From Pelagibacteraceae bacterium AG-414-M23 (lineage in GTDB: Bacteria; Pseudomonadota; Alphaproteobacteria; Pelagibacterales; Pelagibacteraceae): a stretch of DNA of 64,000 nt. Each line of letters begins with the position of its first letter. The first letter of the stretch is position 1. The stretch lies in contig QCLN01000003.1 in the NCBI GenBank assembly GCA_003214525.1, positions 33,925 to 97,924 on the forward strand, written 5' to 3'. This document shows, piece after piece, positions 9,797-20,390 of the stretch. The notes under the pieces are model-generated. The model searched no databases. It was not told where the DNA came from and saw only the letters and a list, made by a program, of their open reading frames with translations. The translations under genes were made by a program, and so were the position numbers.

Positions 9797-10729
9797 TCAT
9801 TTGAAGTAAGAGGCTTTTTTTAATCTATCATTTATTACTTCGCCAAATCCTTTATTTACTATTCTTTCAACTGCAATACTTTTAAAATTTCTTTTTTTAA
9901 TTTTTCTTAAAGTTTTGTATAAATTTTTGGCCGCCTCTTTCAAGTTATTTTTTTTCGATAAATAAAAATAGTTTTTGTTAATTTTTTTTCTTTTTTTAAT
10001 TAGAATAAAAGCTTCATTTTTATTTGCATTTTTAACATTTAATCTTAATTTTATATAAGGAGAATAATGTGTTTTTCCTTGACCAGGGGACTTAATTATT
10101 GATCTATTATTGAACTTAACATTTAACTTTAAATATTGGTTAATTTCTTCTTTTGCAATTCCTCCCAATCTCAAAATTTGAGGTTTATTTATTAAATTTA
10201 TTATTGTTGACTCCACACCAATTTTTGATGAACCGCCATCAAGTATTAAACTAATTTTTTTACCAAATTCATCTTGCACATCTTTTTTTGAAACTGGACT
10301 TATTTTTGTTGATATATTTGCACTTGGAGCAGCCAAAGGATAATCTAATTTTTTTAATAAATTTCTTGTTATAGGATGACTTGGGAATCTTACAGCTAAA
10401 GTATTTTTTTTATTTGTAACATTCTTTGAAATTAAACTACCTTGCTTTAGTTTCAAAATATATGAAATAGGTCCAGGAGAGTATTTCTTATATAATTTTA
10501 AGAAATGATTGTTTATGTTACAATCTTTTTTCAGTAATTTAAGATCATAGTAGTGAACTATAAGCGGGTTTTTTTTGGGTCTTTTTTTTAATTTGAATAT
10601 TTTGGCTGTTGCAACCGACGAGTATGCATTTGCCCCAAGACCATACACTGTTTCTGTTGGTATGCCTATACATTGGTTTTTATTCAGATATTTTATTGCT
10701 TTTTTAATATTTGAAAGTTTGTTTTTCAT
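9797..10729 (-). CDS. L-threonylcarbamoyladenylate synthase, Sua5 type
   Basis: Makes threonylcarbamoyl-AMP from threonine, bicarbonate and ATP, the first step of t6A37 modification in ANN-decoding tRNAs. The YrdC domain spans about residues 1-195, with GIPTETVYGLG near the N-terminus, the K-R-P-K-K-N-P-L block and R-F-P-S-H-P. SPGQGKTHYSP starts the linker to the extra Sua5 C-terminal domain, so this is the long Sua5 form (310 aa) and not the short TsaC. Its start is 20 bp from that of xseB, transcribed in the opposite direction. Confidence 0.93.
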   Translation of the reverse strand: MKNKLSNIKKAIKYLNKNQCIGIPTETVYGLGANAYSSVATAKIFKLKKRPKKNPLIVHYYDLKLLKKDCNINNHFLKLYKKYSPGPISYILKLKQGSLISKNVTNKKNTLAVRFPSHPITRNLLKKLDYPLAAPSANISTKISPVSKKDVQDEFGKKISLILDGGSSKIGVESTIINLINKPQILRLGGIAKEEINQYLKLNVKFNNRSIIKSPGQGKTHYSPYIKLRLNVKNANKNEAFILIKKRKKINKNYFYLSKKNNLKEAAKNLYKTLRKIKKRNFKSIAVERIVNKGFGEVINDRLKKASYFK

Positions 10730-10750
10730 ATAATAATACCAACTATTATA
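10729..10750. promoter_or_regulatory. Divergent twin -10 boxes between sua5 and xseB
   Basis: The 20-bp gap between the two divergent starts holds a perfect TATAAT on the plus strand (10729-10734) and a perfect TATAAT on the minus strand (10750-10745), each overlapping the opposite gene's start codon. Transcripts starting about 7 bases downstream of each box would have leaders of only about 9 bases. No convincing -35 boxes were seen. Chance occurrence in AT-rich DNA remains possible. Confidence 0.4.
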
Positions 10751-11013
10751 TGAAAGAAAAAAATTTACTAGATGATATTGAATCTAAATCTCCAGAAGAA
10801 CTAAATAATTTAGCAAACAAAATAATTGATAATTTAGAAAAAAAGAGTTTAGAAGATTTTGTTCAAGAATATCAAGAATTGATAAAATTAAATAATTATA
10901 TAGAAAAAAAATTTCAACAAGAGACAAGATCTATATCAAAAAAAACTAAAGATAAAATTGATCAAATAATAAACTATGGAAAAAAAACTAAAAAAACTAT
11001 CCAAAAAAGTTAA
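10750..11013 (+). CDS. xseB: Exodeoxyribonuclease VII small subunit XseB
   Basis: A small, helical, charged protein of 87 aa. It has the family pattern of L-x-x-I-x-x-L-E-K-K-S-L-E-D-F then Y-Q-E-L-I-K-L-N-N-Y-I-E-K-K, matching the coiled-coil XseB that binds the catalytic XseA in single-strand-specific exonuclease VII. The similarity is modest by eye, but the position immediately before ispA and dxs is the standard proteobacterial order. ATG 10750 is chosen over an upstream in-frame start at 10711, which would run into sua5. The gene overlaps ispA by 38 bases. Confidence 0.75.
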   Translation: MKEKNLLDDIESKSPEELNNLANKIIDNLEKKSLEDFVQEYQELIKLNNYIEKKFQQETRSISKKTKDKIDQIINYGKKTKKTIQKS

Positions 11014-11845
11014 TATTTTTTTAAATAGATATTTATCAAAATTTAATTCTTCAGAATTAGTTGTACCAATGAAATATGGATTATTTCCTGGAGGAAAAAA
11101 AATAAGGTCAAAAATAATTTTTGATGTTGGAAAAATTTTTAGAGTTAAAAATAAAGATTTAATGTTTTTAGCAGCATCAGTAGAAGCCATACATGCTTAT
11201 TCACTCATTCACGATGATTTACCCTGCATGGATGATGATAACTTAAGAAGAGGAAAGCCTTCTACACATATAAAATTTGGTGAGTCCACAGCAATTTTGG
11301 CAGGTAATTCATTGCTCACAACTGCATTTGAAATTTTAAGTGATAAAAGTTTTAAAGTAGATGATAAGATTAAGTCCAATCTAATTCATGCCCTTTCAAG
11401 GTGCTCAGGTCAAATAGGTATAGCGGGTGGACAGTATTTAGATTTAAGTTACGAAAAAAAGAAAGTATCACTTCAAAAAATATTAAATATGGAATTAAAA
11501 AAAACAGGAAAGTTATTTGAATTTTGTTTTGTATCTCCTTTAATTGTTAAAAAAAAAATAAAGAATTTAAGTTCTTTTTCAAAGCTAGGTAGAGATGTTG
11601 GTTTATTGTTTCAAATAGTAGATGATATGATTGATTGTAAAAGTAATACTAAATCTGCGGGAAAAAAAACAAAAAAGGATTTTAAAAGAGGAAAAGCGAC
11701 TATAATTAGTTTACTTGGATACGAAAATGCAGTTAAATATGCTCATAAACTAAAAAAAAATATTTTTAACAAGCTAAAAGTGCATTCAAATAAAGCAAAT
11801 GATTTAAAAGAAACAATCGAATTTATAATTGAAAGAAAAAAGTAA
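10976..11845 (+). CDS. ispA: Farnesyl/geranyl diphosphate synthase IspA
   Basis: Short-chain trans-prenyl diphosphate synthase that condenses IPP with DMAPP and GPP. The first aspartate-rich motif is DDLPCMDDD, preceded by H-A-Y-S-L-I-H, and the second is DDMID after L-L-F-Q-I-V. G-G-K-K-I-R-S precedes them as the pyrophosphate-binding stretch. The length of 289 aa is typical. It sits between xseB (overlap 38 bases) and dxs, which follows directly at the stop. The four residues between the first two aspartate groups (DDxxxxD) fit the short-chain enzyme. Confidence 0.93.
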   Translation: MEKKLKKLSKKVNIFLNRYLSKFNSSELVVPMKYGLFPGGKKIRSKIIFDVGKIFRVKNKDLMFLAASVEAIHAYSLIHDDLPCMDDDNLRRGKPSTHIKFGESTAILAGNSLLTTAFEILSDKSFKVDDKIKSNLIHALSRCSGQIGIAGGQYLDLSYEKKKVSLQKILNMELKKTGKLFEFCFVSPLIVKKKIKNLSSFSKLGRDVGLLFQIVDDMIDCKSNTKSAGKKTKKDFKRGKATIISLLGYENAVKYAHKLKKNIFNKLKVHSNKANDLKETIEFIIERKK

Positions 11846-13756
11846 ATGTCAAAATATAAATTTTTAGATGATGTAAATTTTCCATCCGATATAAAAAAAT
11901 TTTCTAACTCTGATCTAAAAATTCTTTCAAACGAGATTAGAGAAAAGATGATAGACGCAGTATCAAAAACGGGTGGCCATTTAGGTGCTGGACTCGGAGT
12001 AGTTGAGCTAACTGTAGCTCTTCATTATGTTTTCGATACGCCTAAGGATAAAATTATTTGGGACGTAGGACATCAATCGTATCCTCATAAAATTTTAACG
12101 GGTAGAAAAGATAAAATTGAAACATTAAGATCAAGTGGTGGATTATCAGGTTTTACAAAAAGAGATGAGAGTGAATATGATCCATTTGGAGCCGCTCACA
12201 GCTCAACATCTATTTCAGCAGCATTAGGAATTGCTACAGCAAACAAACTTTCAAATAAATCTGAAGATGTAGTAGCTATAATTGGAGATGGAGCATTAAG
12301 TGCAGGAATGGCATATGAGGCCATGAATAATGCAGGCTCCTCTAAAACTAAAATGATTGTTATTTTGAATGATAACGATATGTCAATAGCAAAACCCGTT
12401 GGAGCATTAAGAACTTATCTAGCAAAAATCTTATCTGGAAAAATTTACTTCAGTTTAAGAGAAACGGTAAAATTGATAATTTCCTCATTCTCAAAAAGAT
12501 TTATGAAAAAAGCAGGAAAAGCTGAAGATTTTTTAAGATCAGCAGTTACTGGAGGTACTTTATTTAGTTCTCTAGGTTTTTATTATGTAGGTCCAATTGA
12601 TGGCCATGATATTGATGTATTAACTTCAGTTTTAGAGAATGCTAAAAAAATGAATTACGATAGACCTATACTTATTCATATTAAAACTGAAAAAGGCAAA
12701 GGATATAAATTTGCTGAAAAATCTTTGGACAAATATCATGGAGTTTCAAAATTTAATGTCTTAACTGGACAGCAAGAAAAAGCCAAGAGCATAGCTCCTT
12801 CTTATACAAAAGTGTTTGCCAATACATTAATTAAACATGCACAAAATGATAGTAAGATTGTTGGAATTACTGCGGCAATGCCTAGCGGGACTGGAATGGA
12901 TCTTTTTGCTGAAAAGTTTCCTGATCGAATGTATGACGTTGGGATTGCAGAACAACATGCTGTAACTTTTTCTGGTGGTTTGGCTACAGAAGGCTATAAA
13001 CCTTTTGCAGCAATTTATTCAACTTTTTTACAAAGAGCTTATGATCAAGTAATTCATGATATTGCAATACAGTCACTTCCGGTAAGGTTTGCAATTGATA
13101 GAGCTGGTTTAGTAGGAGCAGATGGTCCAACGCACGCAGGATCATTTGATATAACTTACTTGTCAACACTGCCAAACTTTGTTGTTATGGCAGCTAGTGA
13201 CGAGTCTGAACTTGTTAAAATGATTAATACATCAGTCCAAATAAATGATAGACCTTCCGCTTTTAGATACCCAAGGGGAAATGGAATTGGAATAGAATTA
13301 CCAGAAGATGATCAAAAATTAATTATTGGAAAAGGCAGATTTATAAAAGAAGGAAAACAAGTTGCATTGGTTAATTTTGGCGCAAGACTCCAAGAATGTT
13401 TAATTGCAGAAAAAAATTTATCAAAAAAAGGAATTTTTCCAACAGTTTTTGATGCTAGATTTGCAAAACCTTTAGATGAAAATTCATTATGGCAAATTGC
13501 AATAAATCATGATGCAATAATTACAATTGAAGAAGGATCAATAGGTGGTTTTGGCTCTCATGTAAATTATTTTCTTAATGAAAAAAATTTATTAGACAAA
13601 GAAATTAAATTTAGATCTATGATTTTGCCTGATTTGTTTATTGATCATGATAAGCCGGAAAAAATGTATAAAACTGCAGGATTAGACTCAGAATCTATAG
13701 AAAACAAAGTTATAGATACTTTAAATTCAAAGGTAGTATTAAAAAAAACTAATTAA
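11846..13756 (+). CDS. dxs: 1-deoxy-D-xylulose-5-phosphate synthase Dxs
   Basis: A thiamine-diphosphate enzyme condensing pyruvate with glyceraldehyde-3-phosphate, the entry to the MEP isoprenoid pathway. The TPP/Mg motif runs from [18 protein letters not shown] to the L-N-D-N-D-M block. The transketolase pyrimidine-binding half has [13 protein letters not shown] and [13 protein letters not shown]. The length of 636 aa is normal. The start is immediately after the ispA stop. The stop shares palindromic TTAA (13753-13756) with the convergent aroC. Confidence 0.97.
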   Translation: MSKYKFLDDVNFPSDIKKFSNSDLKILSNEIREKMIDAVSKTGGHLGAGLGVVELTVALHYVFDTPKDKIIWDVGHQSYPHKILTGRKDKIETLRSSGGLSGFTKRDESEYDPFGAAHSSTSISAALGIATANKLSNKSEDVVAIIGDGALSAGMAYEAMNNAGSSKTKMIVILNDNDMSIAKPVGALRTYLAKILSGKIYFSLRETVKLIISSFSKRFMKKAGKAEDFLRSAVTGGTLFSSLGFYYVGPIDGHDIDVLTSVLENAKKMNYDRPILIHIKTEKGKGYKFAEKSLDKYHGVSKFNVLTGQQEKAKSIAPSYTKVFANTLIKHAQNDSKIVGITAAMPSGTGMDLFAEKFPDRMYDVGIAEQHAVTFSGGLATEGYKPFAAIYSTFLQRAYDQVIHDIAIQSLPVRFAIDRAGLVGADGPTHAGSFDITYLSTLPNFVVMAASDESELVKMINTSVQINDRPSAFRYPRGNGIGIELPEDDQKLIIGKGRFIKEGKQVALVNFGARLQECLIAEKNLSKKGIFPTVFDARFAKPLDENSLWQIAINHDAIITIEEGSIGGFGSHVNYFLNEKNLLDKEIKFRSMILPDLFIDHDKPEKMYKTAGLDSESIENKVIDTLNSKVVLKKTN

Positions 13757-14838
13757 TTACTACACTGAGCTTTATTCATTAAATAGTGATCAAGTAATAC
13801 GCAGTGCATCATTGCTTCACCAATTGGGACAGCTCGTATACCAACACAAGGGTCATGTCTTCCCTTTACAGAGATAGAAGTATTTTTACCTTTTTTATCG
13901 ATAGTTTTTCTTTCATTTAATATTGAGGAAGTTGGCTTTACAGCAAAAGACACAATTATATCTTGTCCAGTTGATATACCTCCTAAAATTCCACCCGCAT
14001 TGTTACTTTTGAAAATTGTTTTTTTTCCTTTTTTAAACATTTCATCTGAATTTTCTTCACCAGTTAATTTTGCAGAATTCATTCCAGAACCTATATTAAC
14101 ACCTTTAACAGCATTAATGCTCATCATCGCAGATGCTATATCCATATCTAATTTTGAGTAAACGGGGGCCCCTAAACCAAGGGGTACTCCTTTTGCTCTT
14201 ACTTCTATAACCGCACCACAAGATGAGCCAGACTTTCTAACAGCTAAAAGATACTTTTCCCAAAGTTTTAGTATTTTTTTATCAGGACAAAAAAATGAAT
14301 TTTTATTAATAAATTTATCATCCCAATTATTGGCATTGCTTCCTAAAATTCCAATTTGTGTGACTGCCCCAATAACCTTATATTTTTTTCCAATTTTTTT
14401 TTCTAAAACTTTTTTTGCGACCGCTCCAGCAGCTACTCTTGCGGCAGTTTCTCTTGCTGATTGCCTTCCACCACCTCTATAATCTCTTATTCCGTATTTC
14501 ATAAAGTAAGTATAATCTGCATGTCCAGGTCTAAATTTAGATTTTATTGTTTCATAGTCTCTAGATTTTTGATCCTTATTATAAATAATTAAAGATATTG
14601 GAGTGCCTGTTGTTTTTCCCTCAAATACACCAGACATAAGATGTACTAAATCTTTTTCTTTTCTTTGAGTTACAAATTTACTTTGACCAGGTCTTCTTTT
14701 ATTTAATTCCTTTTGAATATCTTCAGCTTTAATCTCTATGTTTGGCGGGCAACCATCTATAATACATCCTATAGCTGGCCCATGAGACTCTCCCCAAGTG
14801 GTAAATCTAAAAAACTTTCCAAAAGTATTAAATGACAT
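13753..14838 (-). CDS. aroC: Chorismate synthase AroC
   Basis: FMN-dependent 1,4-elimination of phosphate from EPSP to give chorismate, the last shikimate step. The N-terminal block has [20 protein letters not shown]. The central RPGHADYTY and the [21 protein letters not shown] signature follow, and the C-terminal K-G-R-H-D-P-C-V is present. The length of 361 aa is typical. The start codon is 33 bp from the divergent pdxH start, so the two genes must share a very short promoter region. Confidence 0.97.
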   Translation of the reverse strand: MSFNTFGKFFRFTTWGESHGPAIGCIIDGCPPNIEIKAEDIQKELNKRRPGQSKFVTQRKEKDLVHLMSGVFEGKTTGTPISLIIYNKDQKSRDYETIKSKFRPGHADYTYFMKYGIRDYRGGGRQSARETAARVAAGAVAKKVLEKKIGKKYKVIGAVTQIGILGSNANNWDDKFINKNSFFCPDKKILKLWEKYLLAVRKSGSSCGAVIEVRAKGVPLGLGAPVYSKLDMDIASAMMSINAVKGVNIGSGMNSAKLTGEENSDEMFKKGKKTIFKSNNAGGILGGISTGQDIIVSFAVKPTSSILNERKTIDKKGKNTSISVKGRHDPCVGIRAVPIGEAMMHCVLLDHYLMNKAQCSN

Positions 14839-14871
14839 TATATCTGTTATATAGTTTAATTTGTCGAAATT

Positions 14872-15495
14872 ATGAATAAAAAAAACAATTTAGGGCTAGA
14901 TATTTCTTTCATGGATGAAAATGATCCATTTGTTGTTTTTAAACAATGGATGTCTGAAGCTGAAAAAAATGAAATTAATGATCCAAATGCTGTTGCGTTA
15001 GCAACTGTAAACGAATCTAACCAACCAGATGTAAGAATTGTTTTATTAAAAGAATATAATAGTAGTGGCTTTACATTTTTTACTAATTTAAATAGTAAAA
15101 AAGGAACTGATTTAAAACAAACTCCCAAAGCATCAATGTGCTTTCACTGGAAATCTTTATTAAGACAAGTAAGAATCTCTGGAACTATTTCAATAATACC
15201 CGAAAAAGAAGCAGACGAGTATTTCAATACAAGACCATACCTTAGCAAAATTGGAGCCTGGTCTTCAAACCAATCAAAACCAATGGAAACAAGAGATGAA
15301 TTTTTAAAAAAAATAGATGAATTTAAAAATAAATATAGCGTTCAAAATAATATTCCAAGACCAAAACATTGGTCTGGATTTTTATTGTCACCAAATAGAA
15401 TAGAATTTTGGAAAGATGTAGAAGGAAGACTACATCAAAGACTTGAATACTTAAAAGAATCAAATTCTTGGAAAAAGAAAATTTTATATCCTTAA
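14872..15495 (+). CDS. pdxH: Pyridoxamine/pyridoxine 5'-phosphate oxidase PdxH
   Basis: FMN-dependent oxidation of PNP or PMP to pyridoxal phosphate. The split-barrel fold has D-V-R-I-V-L-L-K-E followed by [13 protein letters not shown]-contacting blocks of the family. The C-terminal part has R-P-K-H-W-S-G-F and I-E-F-W then R-L-H-Q-R, the substrate-binding end. The length of 207 aa is normal. It is divergent from aroC and convergent with the polyprenyl synthase gene, sharing TTAA at 15492-15495. Confidence 0.95.
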   Translation: MNKKNNLGLDISFMDENDPFVVFKQWMSEAEKNEINDPNAVALATVNESNQPDVRIVLLKEYNSSGFTFFTNLNSKKGTDLKQTPKASMCFHWKSLLRQVRISGTISIIPEKEADEYFNTRPYLSKIGAWSSNQSKPMETRDEFLKKIDEFKNKYSVQNNIPRPKHWSGFLLSPNRIEFWKDVEGRLHQRLEYLKESNSWKKKILYP

Positions 15496-16505
15496 AAATT
15501 ACGTTCTAAAGAAAATGTAGTTAAATTTTTAAGAATGTTTTTATCTTCACTATTTTCAAAAATATTTAACGAGTTTGAGGATAGATTTATATAATGCTCA
15601 GCCTTCTTATAACATTCATTAATAATATTTTTTTTTTGAATTAAATTTATAACTAACTTTAAGTCATTATCTGTTCTGCTATCTTTAAGGAATAGATCTT
15701 TAAGAAATTTTTTTTCATTATCATTTATTTTTTGAAAAAGTAAAATTATTGGCAATGTAACTTTCCCTTCAAAAAAATCATTTCCAATATTTTTTCCAAA
15801 TAGTTTTAAATCCGAATTGTAATCAAGCGCATCATCTGCAATTTGAAATGTCAGGCCTAAGTTTTTACCGTAAGACTCTAAAGCATCTTTATATTTACTT
15901 TCTTTTTCAGTTATAATTGGACCAATTTTAGCAGCTGCTAAAAATAATGATGCTGTCTTACTAGAAATAATTTTTAAATATGTTTCTTCCAACATATCCA
16001 CTTCACCTTTATGTTGTAATTGTAAAATTTCACCTTGAGATATTAAAGCTGATGTAGAAGAAAGAAGTTTTAATATTTCTAAATTTCCATCCTCTACCAT
16101 CATCTCAAAACAACGACTTAGTAAATAATCTCCTACCAAAATTGATGATTGATTACCCCAAATTTTATTTAGTGTTTTTTTTCCTCTTCTTATTTCTCCA
16201 TTATCAATAACATCATCATGCATTAAAGTTGCAGAGTGAATAAGTTCTACACAGGCAGCAAAATTAACATCTCTAGTTCCTTTTGCGTAGCCACACAATT
16301 TAGAAGTGCCTAGAGTTATTAAAGCTCTTAGTTTTTTACCACCAGTTTCCAAATGGTAAGATGACATTTTTTTGACCAAATCAACATTGCTTTCAAGTTT
16401 TTTTTCAATTTTTTCGTCCACCATTGCCAGTCTATCTTCAACTGATTTTTTTAACTCAATATAAGAGTTGTTAATTTTTTTGCTTAATTTGATTACAGAT
16501 CCCAT
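15492..16505 (-). CDS. ispB: Long-chain polyprenyl diphosphate synthase (IspB type)
   Basis: Builds the long prenyl tail used for ubiquinone. The first aspartate-rich motif is L-M-H-D-D-V-I-D and the second is QIADDALDY. H-S-A-T precedes the first motif and G-G-K-K-L-R-A is present upstream. The spacing DDxxD, the small residue pattern and the 337-aa length fit the medium to long chain enzymes and not IspA, which is encoded separately at 10976. Chain length (octa-, nona- or decaprenyl) cannot be read from the sequence. Confidence 0.9.
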   Translation of the reverse strand: MGSVIKLSKKINNSYIELKKSVEDRLAMVDEKIEKKLESNVDLVKKMSSYHLETGGKKLRALITLGTSKLCGYAKGTRDVNFAACVELIHSATLMHDDVIDNGEIRRGKKTLNKIWGNQSSILVGDYLLSRCFEMMVEDGNLEILKLLSSTSALISQGEILQLQHKGEVDMLEETYLKIISSKTASLFLAAAKIGPIITEKESKYKDALESYGKNLGLTFQIADDALDYNSDLKLFGKNIGNDFFEGKVTLPIILLFQKINDNEKKFLKDLFLKDSRTDNDLKLVINLIQKKNIINECYKKAEHYINLSSNSLNIFENSEDKNILKNLTTFSLERNF

Positions 16506-16547
16506 AAAATAAAGTTAATATATAATTATATTTATTATACTTATCAA

Positions 16548-16575
16548 TTGACGCACCATATTGTTCAACTATAAG
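16548..16575 (+). promoter_or_regulatory. Candidate sigma-70 promoter for the S49 peptidase gene
   Basis: TTGACG (16548-16553), a 16-base spacer and TATAAG (16570-16575) lie in the 109-bp divergent gap, about 40 bases before the ATG at 16615. It is one of the better -35/-10 pairs in the window and faces the sppA-glyQ-glyS-ppdK run. Confidence 0.5.
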
Positions 16576-16614
16576 TAAGCTTTATATTATTAATAAAATC
16601 TAATAAGCATTAAT

Positions 16615-17427
16615 ATGTTTTCATTTTTTAAAAAAAAAATAATTATTCCGCATATTAGACTTGCGGGCGTTATCGGGTCTGCAGGCAGATTTAAACAAGG
16701 TATTGATTTTTCAGGTCAACAAGAAATTATAAAAAAAGCTTTTTCATATAAAAAAGCAAAATGTATAGCTGTTTCAATTAATTCACCAGGTGGCTCCCCT
16801 GTACAATCCCACTTAATTCATGACTACATAAAACAACTAGCTAAAAAAAATAAAAAAAAAGTTATAATTTTTGCAGAAGATGTTGCGGCATCTGGTGGAT
16901 ATTTGATAGCTTGTGCTGGAGATGAAATTTATGCAAATTCAAGTTCTATAGTAGGTTCAATTGGAGTTATCTCAGCTTCATTTGGTTTTCAAGACGCTAT
17001 CAAAAAAATTGGCATTCAAAGAAGAGTTTATACTGCTGGAAAAAACAAAAGTACTTTAGATCCTTTTAAGGAAGAAAAAGATGAAGATATTGAAAGAATA
17101 AAAAAATTACAACTGGAGCTACATTCAGATTTTATTGAAGTTGTTAAAAAAAGCAGAGGCCAAAAACTTAAAGATCCTGAAAAAAATAATACTTTTACAG
17201 GAGAATTTTGGTCTGGTTCTGCATCAATGAAATTAGGATTGATAGATGGTATTGGTAATGCGGAACAAATTTTAAGAGAAAAATTTGGAGAAGACATAAT
17301 TATTAAAAAGCTGGAAAAACAAAAAAGTTTTATAGCAAAAAAACTATCATCCTCTATAGATAATCAGGTTGATAATATTGCTAGCGTAATAGAAGAAAGA
17401 GCCCTATGGCAAAAATTTGGTTTATAA
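16615..17427 (+). CDS. sppA: S49-family serine peptidase (SppA/SohB-like)
   Basis: A ClpP-fold signal-peptide-peptidase family protein. Visible are S-I-N-S-P-G-G-S-P at the oxyanion strand, A-S-G-G-Y-L-I-A with the nucleophile Ser, S-I-V-G-S-I-G-V, and a lysine in T-A-G-K-N-K-S that fits the Ser/Lys dyad. At 270 aa it is a single-domain form, about half of E. coli SppA. No clear N-terminal membrane segment is visible, so location (cytoplasmic or membrane-associated) is open. glyQ begins directly after its stop. Confidence 0.88.
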   Translation: MFSFFKKKIIIPHIRLAGVIGSAGRFKQGIDFSGQQEIIKKAFSYKKAKCIAVSINSPGGSPVQSHLIHDYIKQLAKKNKKKVIIFAEDVAASGGYLIACAGDEIYANSSSIVGSIGVISASFGFQDAIKKIGIQRRVYTAGKNKSTLDPFKEEKDEDIERIKKLQLELHSDFIEVVKKSRGQKLKDPEKNNTFTGEFWSGSASMKLGLIDGIGNAEQILREKFGEDIIIKKLEKQKSFIAKKLSSSIDNQVDNIASVIEERALWQKFGL

Positions 17428-18321
17428 ATGCCAAAAAAAATAAAAAAGATAAAAAAAAAAAATAAACTTATATTTCTATCCTTTCAAGATACAATCTTGA
17501 ATTTACAAAAGTACTGGAGTAAACAAGGATGTGTAATACTACAGCCTTATGATATGGAGGTTGGTGCGGGAACTTTTCATCCTGCGACTACACTTAAATC
17601 ATTGGGTCCAAAACCTTGGAAAGCTGCATATGTTCAACCCTCAAGAAGACCAACCGATGGTCGATATGGAGAAAATCCAAATAGATTACAACATTACTAT
17701 CAGTTTCAAGTTTTAATAAAACCATCACCAGAAAATATAAAAAAATTATTTTTAAATAGTCTTTCCTCAATTGGGATTAAACATGAAGAACATGACATTA
17801 GATTTGTAGAAGATGACTGGGAAAGTCCCACGCTAGGAGCTGCTGGATTAGGCTGGGAAGTTTGGTGTGATGGAATGGAAGTTACTCAATTTACTTATTT
17901 CCAAAAAATGGCTGGTATGGAATGCAACCCAGTCTCAGTTGAAATTACCTACGGCCTTGAAAGACTTTGCATGTTTATACAAAATAAAAAAAATGTATTT
18001 GAATTAAATTGGAATGACCAAGGAGTGCTTTATAAAGATGTTTTTCATCAATCAGAAAAAGAATTTTCTGCATATAATTTTGAATATGCAAATACAGATA
18101 ATTTGTTGAAAATTTTTGAAATGTTAGAAGAAGAGGCAAAATCCTTAACCGAAAAAAAACTATCATTACCAGCATATGATCAATGTTTAAAAGCTAGCCA
18201 TGTATTTAACATATTAGACTCCAGAGGAGTTATAGGTGTTGCACAAAGAGCAGAATATATAGCAAGAATAAGAGAACTTACAAAAATGATTGGTAAAGTT
18301 TGGGTAGACTCTCAGATATAA
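17428..18321 (+). CDS. glyQ: Glycyl-tRNA synthetase alpha subunit GlyQ
   Basis: Catalytic subunit of the alpha2beta2 bacterial GlyRS, a class II enzyme. From about residue 20 it matches the family start F-Q-D-T-I-L and [13 protein letters not shown]. Then come [20 protein letters not shown], and the C-terminal [11 protein letters not shown] region. An extra lysine-rich N-terminal 15-18 residues precede the usual start; a later start is possible but no good alternative codon stands out. The beta subunit gene follows after 2 bases. Confidence 0.96.
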   Translation: MPKKIKKIKKKNKLIFLSFQDTILNLQKYWSKQGCVILQPYDMEVGAGTFHPATTLKSLGPKPWKAAYVQPSRRPTDGRYGENPNRLQHYYQFQVLIKPSPENIKKLFLNSLSSIGIKHEEHDIRFVEDDWESPTLGAAGLGWEVWCDGMEVTQFTYFQKMAGMECNPVSVEITYGLERLCMFIQNKKNVFELNWNDQGVLYKDVFHQSEKEFSAYNFEYANTDNLLKIFEMLEEEAKSLTEKKLSLPAYDQCLKASHVFNILDSRGVIGVAQRAEYIARIRELTKMIGKVWVDSQI

Positions 18322-18323
18322 TT

Positions 18324-20390
18324 ATGTCCGAATTTTTCTTAGAGCTTTTTAGTGAGGAGACTCCTCCAAAACTTCAAACTAGTGCAAGAAAACAATTGTT
18401 TTTAGATTTAAAAAAATATTTTGAGGAAAACAACATAAAAATAAAAGGATCTACATCAGCTTTTTCTACCCCCAACAGAATTGCAATAAATTTTTCAAAT
18501 ATATCAAAAGAAATTATAAAACAATCTCAAGAAGTTAAGGGACCATCATTAGACGCTAAAACTGAAGCATTAGAAGGTTTTTTAAAGTCTTACAATATTA
18601 AGAAGTCTCAAGTTGATTTAAAATCTACCGAAAAAGGAAAATTTTATTTTTACAAAACACCAGAACAAAAAATTCAAACATATGATTTAATAAAAAAAAA
18701 TTTACCTTTAATTTTAGAAAAAATATCTTGGAATAAATCTATGAAATGGGGAGAAAATCAAATGTTTTGGGGTAGACCGCTTAAATCAATCCTTGCACTA
18801 TTTGATGGGAAAAAAATAGATTTTAATTTTCATCATTTAAAAGCTTCAAATTTAACATTTGTAGATAAAGATTTTGAAGAAAAAACAAAAAATTTTAATA
18901 ATTTTAAATCCTATATATCTTATTTTAAATCAAATAGAATTATTTTAGATCATGATAAAAGAAAAAAATTTATTAATAACGAATTAAATAAAATATCTAA
19001 AAAAAACAATTTATTTATAGATGTAAATGAGAATTTGTTGGATGAAATCACTAATATAGTGGAAAAACCAAAAGTGATTCTTTGCGAATTTAACAAAAAA
19101 TTTTTAGAAATTCCTAAAGATATCTTAATTATAACTATGCAAAATCATCAAAAATATATTCCAACTTTTGATAAAAAAGAAAATTTAACCAATTTTTTTC
19201 TTGTTGTTTCAGACTCCAAAGATCCAAAAGGACTTGTAAAGTTAGGAAATGAGAGAGTTATCGAAGCAAGATTAAACGATGCAGAATTTTTCTGGAAAAG
19301 AAATAAATCTCAAAATTTAATTAAACAATTATCAGAGTTAAAAAAAATTAATTTTTTTAAAGGGCTGGGATCTTATTTTGATAAAACTCAAAGAATAAAA
19401 AAATTAAGTGCGTTAATTTCAGATGAGCTTATGATTAGTAAAGAAAAAATTGAAGTTGCAGCTTCAATTTGCAAGGTAGATCTTAAATCAGATTTAGTTG
19501 CTGAATTTCCAGAATTGCAAGGAGTATTAGGAGGACACTTTGCAGAAGCACAAGGTTTTGAAAAAGAAGTTTGCCAATCTGTCTCAGAACATTATTTGCC
19601 AAGTGGACTTGATAGCAAAGTTCCAAAAAATATTTATAGCATTACACTTTCTTTAAGTGACAAGTTAGATACTTTGGTTGGTTTTTTTGGAATAGATTTA
19701 ATTCCTACGGGATCAAAAGACCCTTATGCATTAAGAAGATTTACAATTGCTGTAGTTAGATTAATTATAGAAAATAGAATTAAAATTAAGTTAAGAAGTA
19801 TAATTAATTATTCTTTAACACTTTACAAAGAGCAAGGTTTTGATTTTGATATTACAAAAGTTCTTAAAGATCTGAATAATTTTATTTTGGATAGATTAAA
19901 AAATTATTCAAAAGAGAAAGGTATAAGAATAGATATTGTTGAAAGTTCTATCTTGTCAAACGATATAGATGAACTTTACAGTGGATACAAAAAAACAGAG
20001 ATATTAAATAGAAATATCAAAAAAGAATTAGGGCAAGCCGTTGTAGGTATTTATAAGCGATCATTCAGCATATTAAGCAGTGAAATAAAAAAAAACAAAC
20101 TAGAGCTATCTAACTCTGTGGATACGGGTTTATTCAAGAACGATTTTGAAAAAAATCTTTATAAAAAAATACAAGAAATAAAAAAATATTTTTTAAATTT
20201 AGGAAAAAATGATGATTTTGAGCAAAGTTTAAAAGAACTATTCAAATTCAAGGAAGAAGTTAATTTATTTTTTGACAATGTGATAGTTAATGATGAAAAT
20301 CAATTAATTAAAAAAAACAGACTAGAACTTTTAAATTTGTTGTGTAAAAGCTTTGATAATTTTTTTAATTTTTCAAAAATTGAAGGCTAA
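18324..20390 (+). CDS. glyS: Glycyl-tRNA synthetase beta subunit GlyS
   Basis: The tRNA-binding beta chain of alpha2beta2 GlyRS. It begins with F-F-L-E-L-F-S-E-E-T-P-P, the family N-terminus. It contains M-K-W-G near residue 145, A-R-L-N-D-A-E-F-F-W, then the HD-like region E-L-Q-G-V-L-G-G-H-F-A. The block G-S-K-D-P-Y-A-L-R-R is also visible. The proper ATG is at 18324, 2 bases after the glyQ stop; the longer open frame from 18300 would overlap glyQ without similarity. The length of 688 aa is normal. ppdK starts directly after the stop. Confidence 0.96.
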   Translation: MSEFFLELFSEETPPKLQTSARKQLFLDLKKYFEENNIKIKGSTSAFSTPNRIAINFSNISKEIIKQSQEVKGPSLDAKTEALEGFLKSYNIKKSQVDLKSTEKGKFYFYKTPEQKIQTYDLIKKNLPLILEKISWNKSMKWGENQMFWGRPLKSILALFDGKKIDFNFHHLKASNLTFVDKDFEEKTKNFNNFKSYISYFKSNRIILDHDKRKKFINNELNKISKKNNLFIDVNENLLDEITNIVEKPKVILCEFNKKFLEIPKDILIITMQNHQKYIPTFDKKENLTNFFLVVSDSKDPKGLVKLGNERVIEARLNDAEFFWKRNKSQNLIKQLSELKKINFFKGLGSYFDKTQRIKKLSALISDELMISKEKIEVAASICKVDLKSDLVAEFPELQGVLGGHFAEAQGFEKEVCQSVSEHYLPSGLDSKVPKNIYSITLSLSDKLDTLVGFFGIDLIPTGSKDPYALRRFTIAVVRLIIENRIKIKLRSIINYSLTLYKEQGFDFDITKVLKDLNNFILDRLKNYSKEKGIRIDIVESSILSNDIDELYSGYKKTEILNRNIKKELGQAVVGIYKRSFSILSSEIKKNKLELSNSVDTGLFKNDFEKNLYKKIQEIKKYFLNLGKNDDFEQSLKELFKFKEEVNLFFDNVIVNDENQLIKKNRLELLNLLCKSFDNFFNFSKIEG

